A stretch of 36,874 bases of DNA, taken from contig CAIKLM010000004.1 of NCBI GenBank assembly GCA_903828235.1, positions 1-36,874 on the forward strand. Direction: 5' to 3'. The position numbers and the translations under genes were made by a program. Shown in pieces: positions 1-8,267 of the stretch (the stretch's first letter is position 1; each line of letters starts with the position of its first letter). Source of the stretch: an uncultured beta proteobacterium. Lineage in GTDB: Bacteria; Pseudomonadota; Gammaproteobacteria; Burkholderiales; Burkholderiaceae_C. The notes below the pieces were generated by a model. It did no database searches and had not been told where the DNA came from. It saw only the letters and a program-made list of their open reading frames with translations.

Positions 1-1
1 C

Positions 2-859
2 CAGGTGCGCCGCGCCAGCGGTGGCCGCCAGATTCCCTGGGAGAGCACGAGCCTGGAGGAGGACTTCGCCTTCGCCACCGGCGCGCGCATCGAGGCGCAG
101 AGCCTGGGCCAGCGCGACGCGGTGTTCCAGGCCCAGCGGCGCGACTGGGAGCGCATCCGCGAGTCCACCCGGGTGGAGGACTTCTACGCCTTCCTGCAGC
201 AGCACCCGAGCGGGGTGTTCGCCGAGCTGGCGCAGGCGGCGGTGGACCGCCTGGCGCGGCCGGCGGTGGTGGCCCAGGCCGCGCCCGCGCTGACGGGCAT
301 GGAACTCCTGCCCGCCGGCGTGGACCGCTACCGCGTCGGCGACCGCTGGGAAGTCGAGATCATCGACCACCTCGCTGCCGACAACCGCCGCAGGGGGGAG
401 CGTGAAGTGACGGCGCTGAGGGACGGGCAGGTCCTGCTGAACGGCGGTGCCGTCATCCTCGATCAGCTCGGCTCGGTGATCAGGAACCGGACCGGGCGCA
501 AGGACCCCGGCATCCTCGTCGCGCCCTCGCAGCTTCGTGTGGGCATGCGCTGGCGCTCCGACTTCTACAACCAGCCCGACTCTCCCGGCGCGCCGCTCTC
601 GAAGAACTTCTACGACTACCGCGTCCGGGGCATCGAGGAACTGGAGCTGCCGATAGGCCGGATGCGCACGTTTCACATCGTCGGCGAGGGCATGGCCGTC
701 CAGACGAACAGCTCGTCTCGGCTGTTCTCCGAAGTGTGGATCGAGCCCGCGACGATGTGGTCCGTGAAGCAGATCTACCGACGCCTGCCGCAGGGTTCGC
801 GAAACCCCGACATCCACGACACGACCATCATGGTCGCGCGCAGTCGGGTGCCGCGATGA
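2..859 (+). CDS. Caspase-like (peptidase C14) protein, C-terminal part, 5' truncated
   Basis: The frame is open from the left edge and ends at TGA 857-859, so the 5' part lies outside the window. The first residues, around VRRASGGRQIPWESTSLEEDF, match the end of the caspase p20 fold in bacterial C14 proteins, where an arginine-rich strand and the PWESTSL motif precede a short linker. The catalytic His and Cys would lie upstream and cannot be checked. A helical stretch (DWERIRESTRVEDFYAFL) typical of the segment after the protease domain follows. From about residue 95 to the end there is a roughly 185-residue domain (RYRVGDRWEVEIIDHL to the C terminus) that I do not recognise; its alternating pattern suggests beta strands. 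Bacterial caspase homologues can act in regulated proteolysis or cell death, but whether this one is an active protease cannot be told here. The GTG at position 5 is not taken as the start because the motif begins upstream of it. Confidence 0.72.
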   Translation, partial: QVRRASGGRQIPWESTSLEEDFAFATGARIEAQSLGQRDAVFQAQRRDWERIRESTRVEDFYAFLQQHPSGVFAELAQAAVDRLARPAVVAQAAPALTGMELLPAGVDRYRVGDRWEVEIIDHLAADNRRRGEREVTALRDGQVLLNGGAVILDQLGSVIRNRTGRKDPGILVAPSQLRVGMRWRSDFYNQPDSPGAPLSKNFYDYRVRGIEELELPIGRMRTFHIVGEGMAVQTNSSSRLFSEVWIEPATMWSVKQIYRRLPQGSRNPDIHDTTIMVARSRVPR

Positions 860-1013
860 ACCCGGCCGGCAGGCGCGTCGAAGCGACGCAGATGATCGGG
901 ATCGATCACCTCCGGCGCATGCCGGCCGCGGCCCGGCAGTGGCGGTGCATGATCCGCGCCTTGGCCGGCCGGCCTGGTGCCCCCGATTGCTTCCTCCTCA
1001 AGGCCCTGCTCGC

Positions 1014-2822
1014 GTGAAGCCCGCCCTCGGCCCCGCGGCCAGCACGTCCCCGTTCAAGGGCCGCCTCGACTGGCCGCAGTTGCTGGGCTGGCTGCGCGAG
1101 GACGGCCTGGTCGCCGGTGCCGACGCCGAGCGCGTGACCGCACGCTTCCGCGCCGGCGCCAGCAGCCTGCACCCGCTGGTGCGGCTGGGCGGTGCCGGGC
1201 TGCTGCGCCGCGGCTCGGGCGCGGCGCTCGACACCGAGGCGCTCACCGAATGGCTGGCCGGGCGCTGCCAGCTGCCCTACCTGCGCATCGACCCGCTGCG
1301 CGTGGACGTGGGTCGTGTCGCCGAGGTGATGAGCGTGCAGTACGCGCAGATGCGGCTGGCGCTGCCCGTGCAGGTGAACGACCGCGAGGTGGTGGTGGCC
1401 ACGGCCGAGCCCTTCGACACCGGCTGGGTGAGCGAGATCGAAGGCCACCTGAAGCGCCCGCTGCGCCTGGTGCTGGCCAACCCCGACGAGATCCGCCGCT
1501 ACACCACCGAGTTCTACGCTCTGGCCCGCAGCGTTCGCGCGGCGCAGAAGAGCGGCGAGACGTCGACCACCGCCAGCTTCGAGCAGCTGGTGGAGCTGGG
1601 CCGCGCCAACAAGGCGCTCGACGCCAACGACCAGGGCGTGGTGCAGGTGGTCGACTGGCTGTGGCAGTACGCCTTCGACCAGCGCGCCTCCGACATCCAC
1701 CTGGAGCCGCGGCGCGACATGGGCGCCATCCGCTTCCGCATCGACGGCGTGCTGCACACGGTGTACCAGGTGCCGCTGGCCGTGATGTCGGCCATGACCT
1801 CCCGCATCAAGCTGCTGGGTCGCATGGACGTGGTCGAGAAGCGCCGCCCGCTCGACGGCCGCATCAAGACGCGCCGCCCCGACACGCCCGAGGGCGGCAA
1901 GGGCGGCGAGGTGGAGATGCGGCTGTCGACGCTGCCCACGGCCTTCGGCGAGAAGCTGGTGATGCGCATCTTCGACCCCGACACCGTGGTCAAGGGCCTG
2001 ACGGCGCTGGGCTTCGGCGCGCACGAGGCCGAGCGGTGGCAGCAGCTGATCCAGCGGCCGCATGGCATCGTGCTCGTCACCGGCCCCACCGGCAGCGGCA
2101 AGACGACGACGCTGTACTCGACGCTGAAGCAGCTGGCCACCGACGAGGTCAACGTCTGCACCATCGAGGACCCGATCGAGATGATCGAGCCGGCCTTCAA
2201 CCAGACGCAGGTGCAGCCGGCGCTGGACATGGGCTTCGCCGAGGGCCTGCGCGCGCTGATGCGGCAGGACCCGGACATCATCATGGTGGGCGAGATCCGC
2301 GACCTGGCTACCGCCGAGATGGCCATCCAGGCCGCGCTCACCGGCCACCTCGTCTTCAGCACCCTGCACACCAACGACGCCGCCGCGGCCATCACGCGGC
2401 TGGCCGACCTGGGCGTGCCGAGCTACCTGATCGGCGCCACCGTGATCGGCGTGCTCGCGCAGCGCCTGGTGCGCACCCTGTGCCCGGCCTGCAAGCAGCC
2501 CGACGAGGCCGTGACGCGCGAGCTGATCGACGAGCTGGCCAAGCCCTGGCGGCTGCACGGTGCCGTGCGGGCCTGCAAGCCCGTGGGCTGTCTGGAGTGC
2601 CGCCACACCGGCTTCCGCGGCCGCGCCGGCCTGTACGAGCTGCTCACGCTGAGCGAGGCAGCCCGCGGCGCCGTGCACCCGGCGCTGGACGCCGTGGCGC
2701 TGAAGCGCACGGCGGTGCGCGAGGGCATGCGCCCCTTGCGCCTGGCCGGTGCCATGAAGGTGGCCGAGGGGCTCACCACGGTCGAGGAAGTGCTGCGCAG
2801 CACGCCGGCCTTCGACGGCTGA
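1014..2822 (+). CDS. GspE/PilB family type II secretion / type IV pilus assembly ATPase
   Basis: This is a cytoplasmic hexameric ATPase of the kind that powers type II secretion or pilus assembly. The N-terminal part (about residues 10-160) looks like the GspE N-terminal (MshEN-type) domain. The core has a Walker A GPTGSGKT at residues 357-364, an Asp box (CTIEDPIE), Walker B-like IIMVGEIRD near residue 424 and a His box (FSTLHTNDA). The tetra-cysteine zinc site, CPAC at 490-493 and CLEC at 526-529, is typical of GspE and PilB. The start is uncertain: GTG 1014 gives 602 residues, while an in-frame GTG at 939 would add a Pro/Arg-rich stretch unlike the family. Neither has a good ribosome site. 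No other gsp or pil gene is adjacent, so the system it serves is not identifiable. It is followed by a hairpin at 2831-2848. Confidence 0.9.
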   Translation: MKPALGPAASTSPFKGRLDWPQLLGWLREDGLVAGADAERVTARFRAGASSLHPLVRLGGAGLLRRGSGAALDTEALTEWLAGRCQLPYLRIDPLRVDVGRVAEVMSVQYAQMRLALPVQVNDREVVVATAEPFDTGWVSEIEGHLKRPLRLVLANPDEIRRYTTEFYALARSVRAAQKSGETSTTASFEQLVELGRANKALDANDQGVVQVVDWLWQYAFDQRASDIHLEPRRDMGAIRFRIDGVLHTVYQVPLAVMSAMTSRIKLLGRMDVVEKRRPLDGRIKTRRPDTPEGGKGGEVEMRLSTLPTAFGEKLVMRIFDPDTVVKGLTALGFGAHEAERWQQLIQRPHGIVLVTGPTGSGKTTTLYSTLKQLATDEVNVCTIEDPIEMIEPAFNQTQVQPALDMGFAEGLRALMRQDPDIIMVGEIRDLATAEMAIQAALTGHLVFSTLHTNDAAAAITRLADLGVPSYLIGATVIGVLAQRLVRTLCPACKQPDEAVTRELIDELAKPWRLHGAVRACKPVGCLECRHTGFRGRAGLYELLTLSEAARGAVHPALDAVALKRTAVREGMRPLRLAGAMKVAEGLTTVEEVLRSTPAFDG

Positions 2823-2830
2823 GCCCCTTC

Positions 2831-2850
2831 GCGCCGCGGCGGCGGCGCTT
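2831..2850 (+). terminator. Hairpin after the secretion ATPase gene, possible terminator
   Basis: GCGCCGC (2831-2837) pairs with GCGGCGC (2842-2848) over a GGCG loop, 9 bp after the stop codon and followed by TT only. The stem is strong but the T tract is poor, so it may be a weak intrinsic terminator. Confidence 0.35.
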
Positions 2851-2887
2851 ACGTGGAAACCACAGCCGGCCCCCGGGGGGCGGTTCC

Positions 2888-2893
2888 TAGAAT
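2888..2893 (+). promoter_or_regulatory. -10-like element TAGAAT upstream of tctB
   Basis: TAGAAT, a good match to the sigma-70 -10 consensus TATAAT, lies 58 bp before the proposed TTG start of tctB in otherwise very GC-rich DNA. No convincing -35 hexamer sits 16-18 bp upstream. The same TAGAAT box occurs before the beta-oxidation gene at 20919. Confidence 0.35.
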
Positions 2894-2938
2894 CCCGCAA
2901 GATCGGGCGCCGACCGTCGCGCCCGGAACCATCCTGCC

Positions 2939-2944
2939 GGGAGA
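2939..2944 (+). promoter_or_regulatory. Ribosome binding site that decides the tctB start
   Basis: GGGAGA lies 7 bases before TTG 2952 and only 1 base before the alternative in-frame TTG 2946, which favours 2952. The long upstream extension of this frame, beginning at ATG 2853, has no membrane character and crosses the promoter-like TAGAAT. Confidence 0.5.
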
Positions 2945-2951
2945 CTTGGGC

Positions 2952-3413
2952 TTGAAGATCAAGAGCGAGAAGGACTTCTGGTCCGGCCTGATGTTCATCG
3001 TCATCGGGCTGGCCTTCGCATGGGGGGCCACCAACTACAACTTCGGCTCGGCGGCGCGGCCGGGCCCGGCCTACTTCCCCTTCGGCCTGGGCATCCTGCT
3101 GGCGCTGCTGGGGGGCGTGGTGCTGCTCAAGAGCCTGACGCTCGAAGTGCGGGGCGGCGACAAGATCGAGCCCTGGCCCTGGAAGCCCTGGGTCATCATC
3201 CTGGGCGCCGTGGTGATGTTCGGGCTGATGCTGCCGCGGGTGGGCATGGTCATCACGCTGCCGCTGCTCATCGCCGTGGCCAGCCTGGCCAGCGGCGAGT
3301 TCCGCCTGAAGGAAGTGCTGATCAACGCCGCCGTGCTGACGCTGGGCTGCTGGCTCGTCTTCATCAAGGGCCTGAACCTCACGATCCCACTGTGGCCCAC
3401 CTTCCTGGCCTGA
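2952..3413 (+). CDS. tctB: Tripartite tricarboxylate transporter small membrane subunit TctB
   Basis: TctB is the small inner-membrane subunit of TTT-family carboxylate importers, which work with the large permease TctA and a periplasmic binding protein TctC. The 153-residue product starts with a charged KIKSEKDFWSG segment typical of TctB. It then has four hydrophobic segments: about residues 11-28, 44-58, 75-92 and a long C-terminal hydrophobic region. The motif RPGPAYFPFGLGILLALLG, in which a Gly/Pro-rich turn precedes the second helix, is characteristic. The TTG start is chosen from the ribosome site GGGAGA. tctA follows after 14 bp, so the two are surely co-transcribed. No tctC gene is present here; in Burkholderiales such binding proteins are numerous and often encoded elsewhere. 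Confidence 0.85.
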   Translation: MKIKSEKDFWSGLMFIVIGLAFAWGATNYNFGSAARPGPAYFPFGLGILLALLGGVVLLKSLTLEVRGGDKIEPWPWKPWVIILGAVVMFGLMLPRVGMVITLPLLIAVASLASGEFRLKEVLINAAVLTLGCWLVFIKGLNLTIPLWPTFLA

Positions 3414-3427
3414 CCTGAAAGCCGCGC

Positions 3428-4942
3428 ATGGAACTGCTCAACAACCTCGCGCTCGGATTCAGCGTCGCCTTCACGCTGCAGAACGTGCTCTACGCCCTGG
3501 GGGGCGCCGTCCTCGGCACGCTGATCGGCGTGCTGCCGGGCCTGGGCCCGGTGGCCACCATCGCGATGCTGCTGCCCAGCATCTACGCGCTGGACGCCAC
3601 CCCCGCGCTGATCATGCTGGCCGGCATCTACTACGGGGCGCAGTACGGCGGCTCCACCACCGCGATCCTGATCAACGTGCCCGGCGAGAGCGCCTCGGTG
3701 GTGACGGCGATCGACGGCTACCAGATGGCGCGCAAGGGCCGCGCCGGCGCGGCGCTGGCCGCTGCCGGCCTGGGCAGCTTCTTCGCCGGCAGCGTGGCCA
3801 CGCTGGTGCTGGCCGCGTTCGCGCCGCCGCTCACCGAGCTGGCCTTCAAGTTCGGCCCGGCGGAGTACTTCAGCCTCATGGTGCTGGGCCTCATCGGCGC
3901 CGTGGTGCTGGCCTCGGGCTCGTTGATCAAGGCCATCGCCATGATCATCCTGGGCCTGCTCATCGGGCAGATCAACACCGACGTCATCTCGGGCGTGCCG
4001 CGGTACAGCTTCGACATACCCGAGCTCACCGACGGCATCGGCTTCGTCGCCATCGCGATGGGGGTGTTCGGCTTCGGCGAGATCATCCTGAACCTGGGCC
4101 GTCCGGCCGAGCACCGCGAGGTGTTCACGAAGGACGTGAAGGGCCTGTGGCCCACCAAGCGCGACTTCCTCGAGGCCTACCCCGCCGTGCTGCGCGGCAC
4201 GGCGCTGGGCTCGATCCTGGGCGTGCTGCCGGGCGGTGGTGCGCTGCTGGCGAGCTTCGCCGCCTACACCCTCGAGAAGAAGACCCGGGGCCGTGAGGGC
4301 GAGGTGCCCTTCGGCCAGGGCAACATCCGCGGCGTGGCAGGCCCCGAGAGCGCCAACAACGCCGGTGCCCAGACCAGCTTCGTGCCCATGCTCACCCTGG
4401 GCATCCCACCCAACCCGGTGATGGCGCTGATGGTCGGCGCGATGACGATCAAGGGCATCCAGCCCGGCCCGCAGGTGATGACCAGCAACCCCGACCTGTT
4501 CTGGGGCCTGATCGCCAGCATGTGGATCGGCAACCTGATGCTGATCATCCTGAACCTGCCGCTGATCGGCATCTGGATCAAGTTGCTGACGGTGCCGTAC
4601 CGCTTTCTCTACCCGGCCATCCTCAGCTTCTGCTGCATCGGCCTGTACACGCTCAACAACAACAACTTCGACATCTTCATGGCGGCCCTGTTCGGCGTCG
4701 TGGGCGTGGTGTTCTACCGCCTGGGCTGCGAGCCGGCGCCGCTGCTGCTGGGCTTCATCCTCGGGCCGATGATGGAGGAGAACCTGCGACGGGCGCTGCT
4801 GCTGAGCCGCGGCGACTGGACCACCTTCCTGAGCCGCCCGCTGTCGGCCACGCTGCTGATCGCCTCGGTGCTGATGATCGTGATCGTGATGCTGCCGGGC
4901 ATCAAGAAGCAGCGCGAGCAGGCCTTCCAGGACGTGGATTGA
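3428..4942 (+). CDS. tctA: Tripartite tricarboxylate transporter permease TctA
   Basis: TctA is the large inner-membrane permease of the TTT family and imports tricarboxylates or related carboxylates using the ion gradient. The 504-residue length and about 11-12 hydrophobic segments are normal. Two repeated family motifs are visible: GTLIGVLPGLGPVATIAMLLP in the N-terminal half and LGSILGVLPGGGALLASFAAY in the second half, the internal duplication expected of TctA. The loop GVAGPESANNAGAQTSFVP with LTLGIPPNPVMALM is also diagnostic. The gene follows tctB by 14 bp. An MFS gene starts 34 bp after its stop and may belong to the same transcript. Substrate specificity resides mostly in TctC, which is absent, so the compound carried cannot be inferred. 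Confidence 0.93.
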   Translation: MELLNNLALGFSVAFTLQNVLYALGGAVLGTLIGVLPGLGPVATIAMLLPSIYALDATPALIMLAGIYYGAQYGGSTTAILINVPGESASVVTAIDGYQMARKGRAGAALAAAGLGSFFAGSVATLVLAAFAPPLTELAFKFGPAEYFSLMVLGLIGAVVLASGSLIKAIAMIILGLLIGQINTDVISGVPRYSFDIPELTDGIGFVAIAMGVFGFGEIILNLGRPAEHREVFTKDVKGLWPTKRDFLEAYPAVLRGTALGSILGVLPGGGALLASFAAYTLEKKTRGREGEVPFGQGNIRGVAGPESANNAGAQTSFVPMLTLGIPPNPVMALMVGAMTIKGIQPGPQVMTSNPDLFWGLIASMWIGNLMLIILNLPLIGIWIKLLTVPYRFLYPAILSFCCIGLYTLNNNNFDIFMAALFGVVGVVFYRLGCEPAPLLLGFILGPMMEENLRRALLLSRGDWTTFLSRPLSATLLIASVLMIVIVMLPGIKKQREQAFQDVD

Positions 4943-4976
4943 TGCCGGCGGCGCGGCCGGTGGCCGCCTGACGGCG

Positions 4977-6572
4977 ATGGCGCTGCCCGCCGCGCTGCAG
5001 CCGCTCGAGAGCCCCGCATTCCGGGGCCTGTGGGCTGCCTGGCTGGCGGCCAACCTGACGATGTGGATGAACGACGTCGCGGCCGCTTGGCTGATGACGT
5101 CGCTGACCACCAGCCCGGTGATGGTGGCGCTGGTGCAGGCCGCGTCCACGCTGCCGGTGTTCCTGCTTGGCCTGCCCAGCGGCGCGCTGGCCGACATCGT
5201 CGACCGCCGGCGCTGGTTCGCGTTCACGCAGCTGTGGGTGTGCGTGGTGGCGCTGGTGCTGGCCGCAATGTCGCTGAGCGGACGGCTCACCGCCGGCTGG
5301 CTGCTGGCGCTGACCTTCCTCAACGGCGTGGGCTTGGCCATGCGCTGGCCGGTGTTCGCGGCGATCGTGCCCACGGTGGTCAGCCGGGCGCAGTTCCCGC
5401 AGGCGCTGGCGCTCAACGGCATCGCCATGAACCTGTCGCGCGTCATCGGGCCGGTGCTGGCCGGCGCGCTGCTGGCGGCGGTCAGCCCGGCTGCGGTGTT
5501 CGTGCTCAACGCACTGCTGGCGCTGTTCGCGTTCTGGATGATCGTGCGCTGGAAGGGCGCGCCGCGCACCAGCGCGCTGCCTGGGGAGCGCTTCGTCGGC
5601 GCCATGCGCGTGGGCATCAACTACGCGCTGCAGGCGCCGCGGCTGAGGCTGGTGCTGCTGCGCGTGTTCCTGTTCTTCGTGCAGAGCACGGCGCTGCTGG
5701 CGCTGCTGCCGCTGGTGGCCCAGGGCCTGCACGGCGGCGGAGCCGGTCTCTTCACGGTGATGCTGTCGTGCCTGGGGCTGGGCGCGGTGATCGCGGCGCT
5801 GTACTTCCCGCGCTGGCGCGCGCGCCACACGCCCAACGAGTTCGTCGTCGCCGGCACCCTGGTGCACGCGGCCGCCTCGGCGCTGATCGTCACCGTGCCC
5901 GAGGTCTGGGTGGCGCTGCCGGCCATGGTGGTGGCGGGCATGGCGTGGATCTCAGTGGCCAACTCGCTGACGCTGGCCGCGCAGGCCACGATGCCCGACT
6001 GGGTGCGCGCGCGCGGCATGAGCATCTACCAGATGGCCCTGATGGGCGGCGCGGCGGCCGGGGCCCTGCTGTGGGGCCAGGTGGCGGTGTTCACGGGCGT
6101 GAACGGCGCCGTGCTGGCGGCCTCGGCCTTCGGCGTACTGGGCGCGCTCGCGCTGCGGCGTACCAGCATCGTCGCCGAGGTGATGCCCGACTTCAGCCCC
6201 GCACGCGTGACCCCCGCGCCTGAGCCCGCCACGCCGGTGGACGACGACGCCGGCCCCGTGATGGTGACGGTGGAGTACCGCATCGACCCCGCGCGCACGG
6301 CCGAGTTCTCCGCCGTCATGGAGCGCACGCGCCGTGCCCGGCTGCGCCAGGGCGCGCTGAGCTGGGGCCTGTTCCACGACGTGGCCCAGCCCGGGCGCTG
6401 CGTCGAGGTCTTCGTCGACGAGAACTGGCTCGAGCACCAGCGCCGCCTCGAGCGCTTCACCGCCTTCGACGCCGAATTGCGCGAGCAGCGCCTGGCCTTC
6501 CACCAGGGGCCCGAGCCGCCCCGGCTCAGCCGCTTCGTCGCCGATGGCCGAGTGGCCCCGCCGGATCCCTAG
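4977..6572 (+). CDS. MFS transporter (MFS_3/EntS-like) with C-terminal ABM-like domain
   Basis: The first 400 or so residues form a 12-helix major facilitator of the MFS_3 type (formerly DUF894), the group of the enterobactin exporter EntS. Recognisable parts are FRGLWAAWLAANLTMWMND, the GALADIVDRRRW loop between helices 2 and 3, and RVIGPVLAGALLAAVSP. A Pro/Ala-rich linker (about residues 405-422) then leads to about 100 residues starting PVMVTVEYRIDPARTAEF and including LRQGALSWGLFHDVAQPGR. This looks like a dimeric alpha/beta barrel related to antibiotic-biosynthesis monooxygenases, so the protein is a transporter-enzyme-like fusion. The barrel faces the cytoplasm if the topology is normal. 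Probable role: efflux of a small molecule, with the barrel binding or sensing it. The gene lies 34 bp after tctA, and its 3' end reaches within 43 bp of the next start. Confidence 0.85.
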   Translation: MALPAALQPLESPAFRGLWAAWLAANLTMWMNDVAAAWLMTSLTTSPVMVALVQAASTLPVFLLGLPSGALADIVDRRRWFAFTQLWVCVVALVLAAMSLSGRLTAGWLLALTFLNGVGLAMRWPVFAAIVPTVVSRAQFPQALALNGIAMNLSRVIGPVLAGALLAAVSPAAVFVLNALLALFAFWMIVRWKGAPRTSALPGERFVGAMRVGINYALQAPRLRLVLLRVFLFFVQSTALLALLPLVAQGLHGGGAGLFTVMLSCLGLGAVIAALYFPRWRARHTPNEFVVAGTLVHAAASALIVTVPEVWVALPAMVVAGMAWISVANSLTLAAQATMPDWVRARGMSIYQMALMGGAAAGALLWGQVAVFTGVNGAVLAASAFGVLGALALRRTSIVAEVMPDFSPARVTPAPEPATPVDDDAGPVMVTVEYRIDPARTAEFSAVMERTRRARLRQGALSWGLFHDVAQPGRCVEVFVDENWLEHQRRLERFTAFDAELREQRLAFHQGPEPPRLSRFVADGRVAPPDP

Positions 6573-6615
6573 CCTCGCTACCATCCGCGGCCTTGCCCGT
6601 CGCCCACCCACCGCC

Positions 6616-8250
6616 ATGACCCACACCTTCGACTGGAGCGCCGGCTACCCCAGCCAGCGCGGCCCCGTGTTCGCCCGCAACGTCGTCAGCACGTCGCACC
6701 CGCTGGCGGCGCAGGCCGGTCTGCGCATGCTGCAGGCGGGCGGCAACGCGGTCGATGCCGCCATCGCCACCGCCGCGGTGATGACCATCGTCGAGCCCTG
6801 CAGCAACGGCCTGGGCTCGGACGCCTTCTGCATCCTCTGGGATGGCCAGCAGTTGCACGGCCTCAATGCCAGCGGCCGCGCGCCGCAGGCCTGGACGCCG
6901 GAGTACTTCCGCCGCAAGTACGGCGCCGACGCCCGGGCGCCGGCCAAGCGCGGCTGGGACAGCGTCACCGTGCCCGGCGCCGTGGCCGGCTGGGTGGCCC
7001 TGAGCCAGCGCTTCGGCAAGCTGCCCTTCGAGGACCTGCTGCAACCCGCCATCGAGGTGGCCGAGCGCGGCTACGCCGTGCCGGTTGTCGTGCAGCAGAA
7101 GTGGGTCAACGCCGCCAACCTGCCCGAGCTGACCACGCAGCCGGGCTTCGCGGAGACCTTCCTGCCGCACGGGCGCGCGCCGCAGGTCAGCGAGCTGTTC
7201 CGGCTGCCCGATGCCGCCAAGACGCTGCGCCTGATCGGCCGCACGCGGGGCGAGGCCTACTACCGCGGCGAGATCGCCGCCGCCGCCGAGGCGCACGCCC
7301 GGGCCCACGGCGGCGCGATGACGGCGGCCGACTTCGCCGCCTACGCGCCCGAGTGGGTCACGCCGCTGGCGCAGGACTACCGCGGCTACACGCTGCACGA
7401 GATTCCGCCCAACGGGCAGGGCATCGCGGCGCAGATCGCGCTGGGCATCCTGCAGCACTTCGACATCGCGTCGCTGAAGCTCGATGGCACCGACAGCCAG
7501 CACCTGCAGATCGAGGCCATGAAGCTGGCCTTCGCCGACGTCTACCGCTTCGTCGCCGAGCCCGCCGCCATGCGCCTGGCTCCGGGCCGGATGCTCGACC
7601 CGGCCTACCTGGCCGAGCGAGCGAAGCTCATCGACCCGAAGCGCGCGCAGGACTTCGGCCCCGGCCACGGTCCCACGGGCGGCACCATCTACCTGAGCGC
7701 GGCCGACGCCAGCGGCATGATGGTGAGCTTCATCCAGAGCAACTACATGGGCTTCGGCAGCGGCGTGGTGGTGCCCGGCTACGGCCTGAGCCTGCAGAAC
7801 CGCGGCCACGGCTTCACGCTCGACGAGAGCCGCGACAACGTCGTGGGCCCGGGCAAGCGGCCCTTCCACACCATCATCCCCGCGTTCCTCACGCGCGAGG
7901 GCCGGCCGGTGATGAGCTTCGGCATCATGGGCGGCGACATGCAGCCGCAGGCCCACCTGCAGACGCTGGTGCGCATGCTCGACTACCACCAGAACCCGCA
8001 GGCTGCCTGCGACGCGCCGCGCTGGCGCTGGTTCGGCGGCACGGTCAATGCCGAGCAGGGCTTCCCGGCGGCCACGGCGCAGGGGCTCATCGAGCGGGGC
8101 CACCGCGTCGAGCCCTTCGCCGACAGCTACCAGGACTACGGCGCGGGCCAGTTCATCTGGCGGCTCGACGAAGGGCAGGGCGACGCCGCCGAGCGCGGCT
8201 ACGCCGCCGCCAGCGACCCGCGCCGCGACGGCCAGGCTGCCGGCTTCTGA
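6616..8250 (+). CDS. Gamma-glutamyltransferase family protein (YwrD-like)
   Basis: This is an Ntn-hydrolase of the gamma-glutamyltranspeptidase family, which cleaves or transfers gamma-glutamyl groups or related amides after self-processing into two chains. The 544-residue protein carries the large-subunit signature GGNAVDAAIATAAVMTIVEP. The likely nucleophile is Thr357 in GGTIYLSAADASG, where autocleavage would occur, followed by MVSFIQSNYMGFGSG and the late motif FGIMGGDMQPQAH. No signal peptide is evident, so it is probably cytoplasmic, as in the YwrD subgroup. ATG 6616 is preferred: an earlier in-frame ATG at 6544 overlaps the MFS gene and adds an Arg/Pro-rich tail unlike the family. No clear Shine-Dalgarno precedes either. 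The GNAT gene follows after 17 bp. Confidence 0.88.
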   Translation: MTHTFDWSAGYPSQRGPVFARNVVSTSHPLAAQAGLRMLQAGGNAVDAAIATAAVMTIVEPCSNGLGSDAFCILWDGQQLHGLNASGRAPQAWTPEYFRRKYGADARAPAKRGWDSVTVPGAVAGWVALSQRFGKLPFEDLLQPAIEVAERGYAVPVVVQQKWVNAANLPELTTQPGFAETFLPHGRAPQVSELFRLPDAAKTLRLIGRTRGEAYYRGEIAAAAEAHARAHGGAMTAADFAAYAPEWVTPLAQDYRGYTLHEIPPNGQGIAAQIALGILQHFDIASLKLDGTDSQHLQIEAMKLAFADVYRFVAEPAAMRLAPGRMLDPAYLAERAKLIDPKRAQDFGPGHGPTGGTIYLSAADASGMMVSFIQSNYMGFGSGVVVPGYGLSLQNRGHGFTLDESRDNVVGPGKRPFHTIIPAFLTREGRPVMSFGIMGGDMQPQAHLQTLVRMLDYHQNPQAACDAPRWRWFGGTVNAEQGFPAATAQGLIERGHRVEPFADSYQDYGAGQFIWRLDEGQGDAAERGYAAASDPRRDGQAAGF

Positions 8251-8267
8251 GTTCCGGGCGCGCGCCA

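Noticed and set aside
906..2900. A 664-residue open frame on the minus strand opposite the secretion ATPase gene
   Set aside because: It is rich in His, Arg, Ala and Gly without any domain, as expected from the antisense frame of GC-rich coding DNA; the plus-strand ATPase has all its motifs.
3071..5620. An 849-residue open frame on the minus strand opposite tctB, tctA and the MFS gene
   Set aside because: It spans several well-supported plus-strand genes, changes composition along its length and has no recognisable motif.
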